This document shows positions 30,037 to 34,763 of a stretch of DNA of 34,763 bases, one piece after another. Position 1 is the first letter of the stretch; each line of letters opens with the position of its first letter. The DNA is from Kitasatospora phosalacinea (GTDB taxonomy: Bacteria > Actinomycetota > Actinomycetes > Streptomycetales > Streptomycetaceae), in the NCBI RefSeq assembly GCF_000716545.1, contig NZ_JNWZ01000074.1:1-34763 (forward strand), read 5' to 3'. A model generated the notes under the pieces. It made no database searches and had not been told where the DNA came from. It worked only from the letters and a program-made list of their open reading frames with translations. A program made the position numbers and the translations under genes.

Positions 30037-30416
30037 GCCCGCCGCGCGGCGTGCACCTCCTCGATGTGGGTCTCGGCCCAGTCCTTGGCCGCGGCGACCA
30101 CCGGGAGCAGCGACCGGCCGAGCCCGGTGAGCGCGTAGTCGACCCGGACCGGCACCGCCGGGGTGACGGTCCGGGCCACCAGGCCGTCGCGCTCCAGGGA
30201 GCGCAGCGTCCGGGTGAGCATCTTCTGGCTCACCCCGGCCACGGTCCGGCTCACCTCGCTGTAGCGCAGCGGCCCGCCCGCCAGCGCGTTCAGGACCAGG
30301 CTGACCCACTTGTCACTGATCCGGTCCAGCAGTTCCCGGGCCGGGCACTGGGCCAGGTAGGCGTCGTAGCGGGCGCGTTCCTGCTCGCGGCGCTGGGCGG
30401 CGGTGAGGGTCGGCAC
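30024..30416 (-). CDS. HxlR-family transcriptional regulator
   Basis: A 130-residue HxlR/MarR-like winged helix. CPARELLDRISDKWVSLVLNAL is the family signature, with its single N-terminal Cys preceding the DKW motif; LRYSEVSRTVAGVSQKMLTRTLRSLERDGLVAR is the HTH and VDYALTGLGRSLLPVV the wing and dimer helix. Members such as HypR and QorR respond to electrophiles or hypochlorite through that Cys and control adjacent quinone reductase genes. It is divergent from the second oxidoreductase gene (77 bp between them) and overlaps the first one tail to tail. Confidence 0.9.
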   Translation of the reverse strand: MPTLTAAQRREQERARYDAYLAQCPARELLDRISDKWVSLVLNALAGGPLRYSEVSRTVAGVSQKMLTRTLRSLERDGLVARTVTPAVPVRVDYALTGLGRSLLPVVAAAKDWAETHIEEVHAARRAYDG

Positions 30417-30440
30417 GGGGCACTCTCCGGTGGGTTGCGC

Positions 30441-30486
30441 ACTTCCAGGTACCTACTTCCCGATGGAGAGTAGCGCCGCCTAGCGT
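30441..30486 (+). promoter_or_regulatory. Direct-repeat operator and leaderless promoter of the second oxidoreductase
   Basis: ACTTCC (30441-30446) and ACTTCC (30455-30460) flank the palindrome AGGTACCT (30447-30454). TAGCGT (30481-30486) ends 7 nt before ATG 30494, so its -35 would fall at about 30458-30463, overlapping the second repeat. This is a plausible HxlR operator for the divergent regulator. Confidence 0.5.
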
Positions 30487-30493
30487 GGCTGTC

Positions 30494-31414
30494 ATGAGAG
30501 CAGTGATCCTCCGTTCCTTCGGCGGCCCCGAAGTCCTGGAAGTCGCCGACGTCCCGGTGCCCGTCCCGGGGCCCGGCCAGGTGCGCGTGCGGGTGACCGC
30601 CGCCGCCGTCAACCCCGTCGACCTGCAGACCCGCTCGGGCGCGCTGACCGCCGCCGGCCTGCTGCCCGCCCGTCCGGTCACCGGCCTCGGCTGGGACGTC
30701 TCCGGCACCGTCGACGCGCTCGGCCCCGGCGTCACCGGCTTCCGGCGCGGCGAGCCCGTCATCGGCCTGTCCGACCGGCTGGGCCTGTCGCTCAAGGCGC
30801 AGGCCGAACAGGTCGTCCTCGACGCGGACGCGCTGGCCCCGCTCCCCGAGGGCCTCGACCCCGTCGCCTCGGCCGGGCTGCCGCTCGGCGCCCTCACCGC
30901 CGCCCAGGCCCTCGACCTCGCGGCCCTGCGCCCCGGCTCGACCCTCCTGGTCACCGGCGCGGCCGGGTCGGTGGGCGGCTTCGCCGTCCAACTCGCGGTC
31001 CGGGCCGGGCTGCGGGTGGTCGCCGCGGCGGGCGACGCCGACGGGGCGCTGGTGCGCGGGCTGGGCGCCGAGACCTTCGTGCCGCGCTCGGCGGACCTGG
31101 CCGCGGCCGTCCGCGAGGCCGTCCCCTCCGGGGTGGACGCCGCCCTCGACGCCGCCTCGCTCGGCCCCGTCGCCCTCGACGCGGTCCGCGGCGGCGGCAC
31201 CCTGGTCGCCGTCCTCGGCACCGGCCCGGCCCCGCTGCGCGGCACCCGCGTCACCCGGGTCTGGATCCGCGCCGACGGCCCCCGCCTCGCCGCCCTCGCC
31301 ACCGCCGGCCTCACCCCCCGCACGGCCGGGACGCTCCCGCTCGACCGGGTCGCCGAGGCCCACCGCCGCCTGGAGTCCGGCCCCCTGCGCGGCCGGCTGC
31401 TCCTGCTCCCCTGA
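30494..31414 (+). CDS. NADP-dependent quinone oxidoreductase (zinc-type ADH superfamily)
   Basis: A 306-residue protein with a GroES-like domain (GPGQVRVRVTAAAVNPVDLQTRSG) and a Rossmann domain with LLVTGAAGSVGGFAVQLAV, then LDAASLGPVALDAV and GGTLVAVLG. Zinc ligands are lacking. It resembles the oxidoreductase at 29035-30036 in domain order but not closely in sequence, so it is not a recent duplicate. ATG 30494 (MRAVILRSFGGPEVLEV) is chosen over GTG 30485 because that GTG lies inside the probable -10 box. No ribosome-binding site is seen. Regulation by the adjacent HxlR protein is inferred. Confidence 0.88.
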   Translation: MRAVILRSFGGPEVLEVADVPVPVPGPGQVRVRVTAAAVNPVDLQTRSGALTAAGLLPARPVTGLGWDVSGTVDALGPGVTGFRRGEPVIGLSDRLGLSLKAQAEQVVLDADALAPLPEGLDPVASAGLPLGALTAAQALDLAALRPGSTLLVTGAAGSVGGFAVQLAVRAGLRVVAAAGDADGALVRGLGAETFVPRSADLAAAVREAVPSGVDAALDAASLGPVALDAVRGGGTLVAVLGTGPAPLRGTRVTRVWIRADGPRLAALATAGLTPRTAGTLPLDRVAEAHRRLESGPLRGRLLLLP

Positions 31415-31428
31415 GGCCGGCTCGGCCC

Positions 31429-31462
31429 GAGCGGGCCCGAGCGGGCCCGCTCGGGCCCGCTC
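31429..31462. terminator. 34-bp perfect palindrome, probable terminator
   Basis: 31429-31445 is the exact reverse complement of 31446-31462, built from repeats of GAGCGGGCCC. It starts 15 bp after the oxidoreductase stop codon and would fold into a very stable hairpin. Confidence 0.75.
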
Positions 31463-31543
31463 CCGGTGACGACGACCCGCCGCGCGCCGCCGACCGGGCC
31501 TGGTTCCGGCGGCAGGGCGGCGGTCACCGCCTCGGCGCCCCCT

Positions 31544-31657
31544 GAACGTGTCGTGGAACGTGTCGTCGTTCCCCCGGCTCCTGAAGGTCCCCTCCCGCAG
31601 TCTCCCGCAGGCCCCCCGCAGTCCCCTCCCCGCAGTCCCCCTCAGTCCGCCCCTCAG
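31544..31657. repeat. Short tandem repeats downstream of the oxidoreductase
   Basis: GAACGTGTCGTG (31544-31555) is followed directly by GAACGTGTCGTC (31556-31567). From 31591 to 31657 come about six irregular units ending CCCGCAG or CCTCAG, running into the stop codon of the membrane protein gene. Function unknown; slipped-strand expansion is likely. Confidence 0.6.
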
Positions 31658-32331
31658 GTCGCCACGATCACCGCGACCAGCGCGACCAGCCCCGCCAGGG
31701 TCGGCGCGATGATCCACCAGCACCAGGCCGTCGTGACCTCGCCGGCCGCCGAGGGCTTGTGCGCGTTGCGTTCGGCCTGGTCCTGGAGCGCGTTGACCAC
31801 CGCGTCGGACCAGGCGCGGGTGGGGTCCAGCTCGTCCGGGCGGGGGGTGCGGGGGGCCCGGCCGGGGCGGGCGGGGCCGCGCAGCGCGGGGTCGCCCTCG
31901 GCGGTGGCGCGGGCCGCCCGGCGGGTGGCCTTCTTGCGCTGGCGGATCGAGACCGGGATCGCCCAGACCTGGAACTTGCGTCCGTCGGCGAAGAGTTCGA
32001 CCGAGTACCCGGCCTTGAGCCCTTCGACCTTGGACCAGGGCGCGACGACCGTCCGCAGCGGGTTGCGCACGACCAGCCTCCGGTCGTTGGCGCGCACCAC
32101 GGGCCGCAGGGTGTAGGCGATCACCGGGAAGACGAAGACCGGCGCGGCGGCGAGGGCGACCCACGGGGTGGCGCCGCTGCCGGTCACGACGGCGTCGACG
32201 ATCAGCCAGGCGGCGACGGCGAGCATCATGGCGCCGGCGATGACGCTGGGGACCGAGCGGTAGACGCGGTCGGCGTACACGGGCTCGTCGGCGGCGGAGC
32301 CCTGGTGGGGCGTCCGGTCGGATTCGGTCAT
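31654..32331 (-). CDS. PH-like domain membrane protein
   Basis: A 225-residue protein. Two membrane segments lie near 28-75 (IAGAMMLAVAAWLIVDAVV and TPWVALAAAPVFVFPVIAYTL). A bacterial PH-like domain follows (RRLVVRNPLRTVVAPWSKVEGLKAGYSVELFADG, KFQVWAIPVSI), then a basic Arg/Pro-rich cytoplasmic linker and a third C-terminal membrane segment (WCWWIIAPTLAGLVALVAVIVA). This matches the low-molecular-weight membrane proteins with a PH domain found across actinomycetes; no enzymatic role is known to me. ATG 32331 is chosen over 32394 because the earlier residues are not family-like; CAGAAT lies 7 nt upstream, suggesting leaderless transcription. Confidence 0.8.
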   Translation of the reverse strand: MTESDRTPHQGSAADEPVYADRVYRSVPSVIAGAMMLAVAAWLIVDAVVTGSGATPWVALAAAPVFVFPVIAYTLRPVVRANDRRLVVRNPLRTVVAPWSKVEGLKAGYSVELFADGRKFQVWAIPVSIRQRKKATRRAARATAEGDPALRGPARPGRAPRTPRPDELDPTRAWSDAVVNALQDQAERNAHKPSAAGEVTTAWCWWIIAPTLAGLVALVAVIVAT

Positions 32332-32430
32332 GCCGTCGATTCTGCCCCAGTGTCCGGGCCGTCCCCAATGGCGACCCGGGCACGGGACGGTCACGAATGA
32401 CCGGGTCCGCCCGCCCGGCGGGCCGGGCGG

Positions 32431-33174
32431 TCAGTCGGTGCGCCGCCGCAGTGTCACGGCGCCGAGGGCGAGGGCGAGCAGGGCGCTTCCGGCCACCACG
32501 GCGAGGTCGGCGAGGACGCGTCCGCTCACCCCGCTCTCCCTGGTGATCCGGCCCATCGCGTCGACGGCGTACGAGAGCGGCAGCACGTCGGAGAGCCGGT
32601 GCAGCGCGGGCGCCATGTCGGCGCGGTCCACGAACAGCCCGCAGAGCAGGAGTTGGGGCAGCAGGACGGCGGGCAGGAACTGGACGGCCTGGAACTCGGT
32701 GGCGGCGAACGCGGAGACCAGCAGGCCCAGCGCCATCCCGAGCAGCCCGTCGGCAACCGCGACGGCGAACAGCATCCAGGCCGGCCCGGCGACGTCGAGG
32801 CCGAGCACGCCGATGGCGAGCGCGGAGGCGAGGGCGGCCTGGAGCAGCGCGACGGCGCCGAAGGCGAGCGCGTAGCCGAGCAGCAGGTCGAGCTTGCCGA
32901 GCGGCATGGTGAGCAGGCGTTCCAGGGTGCCGCCGGTGCGTTCGCGGAGCATCGCGACCGAGGTGACCAGGAACATCACCAGCAGCGGGAAGACGCCGAG
33001 CAGTTCGGGGCCGATCCGGTCGAAGGTGCCGGGCTGTGCGTCGTACATGTAGCGCAGCAGCACCAGCAGCAGGCAGGGCACGAACAGCAGCATGGCCACC
33101 GTCCGGGGGTCGTGCCGCAGTTGGGACAGCACCCGGGCGGCGGTGGCCAGGGTGCGGCGGGCGGCGGCGTTCAT
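32431..33174 (-). CDS. ABC-2 type exporter permease
   Basis: A 247-residue membrane protein with about six hydrophobic segments, including VAMLLFVPCLLLVLLRYM, LLGVFPLLVMFLVTSVAML, and LADLAVVAGSALLALALGAV at the C-terminus. The RERTGGTLERLLTMPLGKLDLLLGY loop between segments 2 and 3 is a hallmark of ABC-2 permeases, which export drugs, lipids or polysaccharides. The ATG overlaps the stop of the ATPase gene (ATGA, 33171-33174), so both are translationally coupled. Substrate unknown. Confidence 0.9.
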   Translation of the reverse strand: MNAAARRTLATAARVLSQLRHDPRTVAMLLFVPCLLLVLLRYMYDAQPGTFDRIGPELLGVFPLLVMFLVTSVAMLRERTGGTLERLLTMPLGKLDLLLGYALAFGAVALLQAALASALAIGVLGLDVAGPAWMLFAVAVADGLLGMALGLLVSAFAATEFQAVQFLPAVLLPQLLLCGLFVDRADMAPALHRLSDVLPLSYAVDAMGRITRESGVSGRVLADLAVVAGSALLALALGAVTLRRRTD

Positions 33175-33920
33175 CGGGCGGCCTCCGGCGCGGTGCGGAC
33201 GAGGGTGAGGAAGGCGGTCTCGACGTCGGGCGCGCCGGTGGCGGCGAGCAGCGCGGCGGGGGTGTCGTGGGCGAGCAGCCGGCCCTCGCGCATCAGCAGC
33301 AGGCGGTCGCAGCGGGTGGCCTCGTCCATGACGTGGCTGGAGACCAGCAGGGTGGCGCCGCCCGCGGCGAGCTCCCGGAACAGCCGCCACAGCTCCTGCC
33401 GCAGCACGGGGTCGAGGCCGACGGTGGGCTCGTCCAGGACGAGCAGTTCGGGGCGGCCGAGCAGCGCGGCGGCGAGCGAGACCCTGGCCCGCTGGCCGCC
33501 GGAGAGCCGGGCGGCGGGGGTGCGCCGGTGGGCGTCCAGGCCGACCTGGGCGATCACCCGGTCGGGGTCGCCGGGCGGGGCGCCCAGCACGGCGGCGAAG
33601 TAGTCGAGGTTCTCGCCGACCGTCAGGTCCCCGTACACGGAGGGGGCCTGGGTGACGTAGCCGACCCGGTCGCGCAGCGCGGCGGCCCCGGCCGGGAGCC
33701 CGAGCACGGTGACGGTGCCGGCCGCGGTCCGCTGCACCCCGACGACGCTGCGCAGCAGGGTGGTCTTGCCGCACCCGCTGGGCCCGAGCAGCCCGGTGAC
33801 GGTGCCCCGCTCCACGGTGAGGTCGAGCCCGGGCAGCACGACGGTGCCGCCGCGCCGCACCACCAGCCCTTCGGCACTGATCGCGGGGCCGTCGGCCGGC
33901 CCCGCCGAAGAATTCATCAT
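33171..33920 (-). CDS. ABC exporter ATP-binding protein
   Basis: A 249-residue nucleotide-binding domain: Walker A GPSGCGKT (46-53), Q-loop Gln91, signature LSGGQ (139-143), Walker B ELLVLDE with Glu164 followed by PTVGLDP, and H-loop His196 in LLVSSH. It powers the ABC-2 permease encoded directly downstream. The order resembles DrrA/DrrB-type drug exporters. ATG 33920 (or the adjacent ATG 33917) is preferred over 33998 because AGGA lies upstream and the extra residues are not family-like. Confidence 0.9.
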   Translation of the reverse strand: MMNSSAGPADGPAISAEGLVVRRGGTVVLPGLDLTVERGTVTGLLGPSGCGKTTLLRSVVGVQRTAAGTVTVLGLPAGAAALRDRVGYVTQAPSVYGDLTVGENLDYFAAVLGAPPGDPDRVIAQVGLDAHRRTPAARLSGGQRARVSLAAALLGRPELLVLDEPTVGLDPVLRQELWRLFRELAAGGATLLVSSHVMDEATRCDRLLLMREGRLLAHDTPAALLAATGAPDVETAFLTLVRTAPEAAR

Positions 33921-33992
33921 GTGATGAGTTTCCTGCCGCGCACCGGTCCCGTCAAGGCGTCCGGCCGCGGCGGGCGTGAGCTGCGTCACCCG

Positions 33993-34021
33993 TGTCAACC
34001 GGACGGGGCCCGCGGCTCGTA
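33993..34021 (+). promoter_or_regulatory. Candidate ECF-type promoter of the sigma factor gene
   Basis: TGTCAACC (33993-34000), similar to AAC-containing ECF -35 elements, is followed after 17 nt by CGTA (34018-34021), a typical ECF -10. Transcription would start near 34027, just upstream of the GAGGAG ribosome-binding site, which supports the TTG start at 34058 and possible autoregulation. Confidence 0.5.
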
Positions 34022-34057
34022 GCGGAGGTAAGTACCCGAGACACGAGGAGCCGACCG

Positions 34058-34564
34058 TTGACCGAGGAGGAGTTCACCGAGTTCTACCGCCACTCGGTCC
34101 ACCGGCTCACCGGCCAGCTGTACGTGGTCACCGGAGACCTGCACGAGGCCCAGGACGTCGTCCAGGAGGCGTTCGTCCGGGCCTGGGGCCACCGCCGCAG
34201 CCTGGACCGCGACCGCGCCCCGGAAGCCTGGGTCCGCACCGTCGCCGGCCGGCTCGCGGTCAGCCGCTGGCGCCGCGCCCGCACCGCCGCCCGGGCCTGG
34301 CGCCGGCACGGCGACCGGGCCGAGGTGGACGGGCCGGACCCGGCCCCGGTCGACCTGGCACTCGCGCTGCGGCGCCTGTCCGAGCGCCAGCGGCTGTGCG
34401 CCGCCCTGTTCTACGTCTGCGACCTGCCGCTCGCGCAGATCGCCGAGGAGACCGGGATGGCCCCGGGCACCGTCAAGGCCCACCTGTCCCGGGCCCGGGC
34501 CGTCCTCGCCCAGCACCTGGACCACCCCTCCGAGCCCCGGGAGCACGCCGATGACCTCCACTGA
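34058..34564 (+). CDS. ECF RNA polymerase sigma factor
   Basis: A 168-residue group-4 sigma factor. Region 2 includes FTEFYRHSVHRLTGQLYVVTGD, then HEAQDVVQEAFVRAWGH (2.2-2.3) and EAWVRTVAGRLAVSRWRR (2.4, -10 recognition). Region 4 includes LALRRLSERQRLCAALFYVCDL and LAQIAEETGMAPGTVKAHLSRARAVL (-35 recognition HTH). TTG 34058 is preferred because GAGGAG lies 7 nt upstream and a putative ECF promoter starts transcription after the longer GTG start at 33992. The stop overlaps the next gene by 14 bp, so that product is a likely anti-sigma or co-regulated partner. Confidence 0.9.
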   Translation: MTEEEFTEFYRHSVHRLTGQLYVVTGDLHEAQDVVQEAFVRAWGHRRSLDRDRAPEAWVRTVAGRLAVSRWRRARTAARAWRRHGDRAEVDGPDPAPVDLALALRRLSERQRLCAALFYVCDLPLAQIAEETGMAPGTVKAHLSRARAVLAQHLDHPSEPREHADDLH

Positions 34565-34763
34565 CGACCGGATCGCCGCCCTCCTCCGCGAGGCCGCGGG
34601 CGCGGCGGCCCGCTCCGCCACCGCCCCGCCACCCGCCCGGGTCGCCACCCGCGGCCGCCGGCGCCGCCACCTGCGCCTGGCCGCCGCCACCGCCACCGCC
34701 ACCGGCTGCCTGGCCCTCGCTTTCGCCCTCGGCGCCGCCCTCACCCCCGGCCCGACCCCCGCC
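34551..34763 (+). CDS. Probable one-TM protein downstream of the sigma factor (partial, anti-sigma candidate)
   Basis: Open from ATG 34551 to the window end (71 codons). The N-terminus is short, helical and cytosolic (MTSTDDRIAALLREAAG), then comes an Arg-rich segment (RVATRGRRRRHLRLA) and a hydrophobic stretch (LALAFALGAAL), giving a positive-inside transmembrane topology. GGGAG lies 8 nt before the ATG, inside the sigma gene, and the two genes overlap by 14 bp. That context suggests an anti-sigma factor or sensor, but no zinc-finger anti-sigma motif (HxxxCxxC) is visible in the available part. Confidence 0.7.
   Translation, partial: MTSTDDRIAALLREAAGAAARSATAPPPARVATRGRRRRHLRLAAATATATGCLALAFALGAALTPGPTPA

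Noticed and set aside
31591..31657. CRISPR-like array from the repeated CCGCAG units
   Set aside because: Units are 10-14 bp, irregular and without spacers; simple tandem repeats.

Overview
The window is high-GC DNA with strongly GC-biased third codon positions, actinomycete regulator families (DeoR, GntR, ArsR, HxlR, ECF sigma), GTG and TTG starts and many apparently leaderless genes. Together with the gene set (AccA-like carboxylase, LpdA-type quinone reductase, purine nucleoside phosphorylase, phospho-sugar mutase) this points to a member of the Streptomycetaceae (Streptomyces or Kitasatospora). That assignment is an inference from gene content and style. No rRNA, tRNA or CRISPR array was recognised.

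Region 1 (1-8248) is chromosomal and mostly housekeeping: the 3' end of a biotin-dependent carboxylase alpha subunit, a stand-alone condensation-domain protein, a DeoR-family regulator, an LpdA-like NAD(P)H-quinone dehydrogenase, a lipoprotein, a gamma-glutamylcyclotransferase-like protein, then purine nucleoside phosphorylase and phospho-sugar mutase. The last two form a nucleoside salvage pair: ribose-1-phosphate from one can be isomerised by the other. A 20-bp palindrome overlaps the -35 region of the phosphorylase promoter.

Region 2 (8397-28293) is a polymorphic-toxin locus, all genes on the minus strand. It consists of a secreted LamG/ricin-lectin protein, a 2438-residue Rhs/YD-repeat protein ending in a HINT autoprotease and a 139-residue toxin tip, and an adjacent immunity candidate. 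About 6.2 kb further on lies a second, displaced toxin tip that begins inside the last strand of the same HINT domain and has its own, different immunity candidate. The two tips share a motif pattern despite little overall identity.

Region 3 (about 9550-15625) separates the two cassettes and is a decayed integrative element of the pSAM2/AICE type: a possible antitoxin/toxin pair, a GntR regulator, a RepSA-like HUH replication initiator, an excisionase and a tyrosine integrase. It is dead several times over. Rep has an in-frame TGA. The integrase has an apparent internal deletion, an 887-bp IS5-family insertion with TAA target duplication, and His in place of the catalytic Tyr. The IS transposase also has an in-frame TGA. 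No FtsK-like transfer gene is present. Similar repeat pairs near both ends (9551-9573 and 15552-15575) may be integrase arm sites. The simplest reading is that the element landed in a toxin-cassette array.

Region 4 (28581-34763) holds an ArsR regulator divergent from a zinc-type quinone oxidoreductase, an HxlR regulator divergent from a second quinone oxidoreductase, a PH-like membrane protein, a two-gene ABC-2 exporter, and an ECF sigma factor overlapping the start of a one-TM protein that runs off the window.
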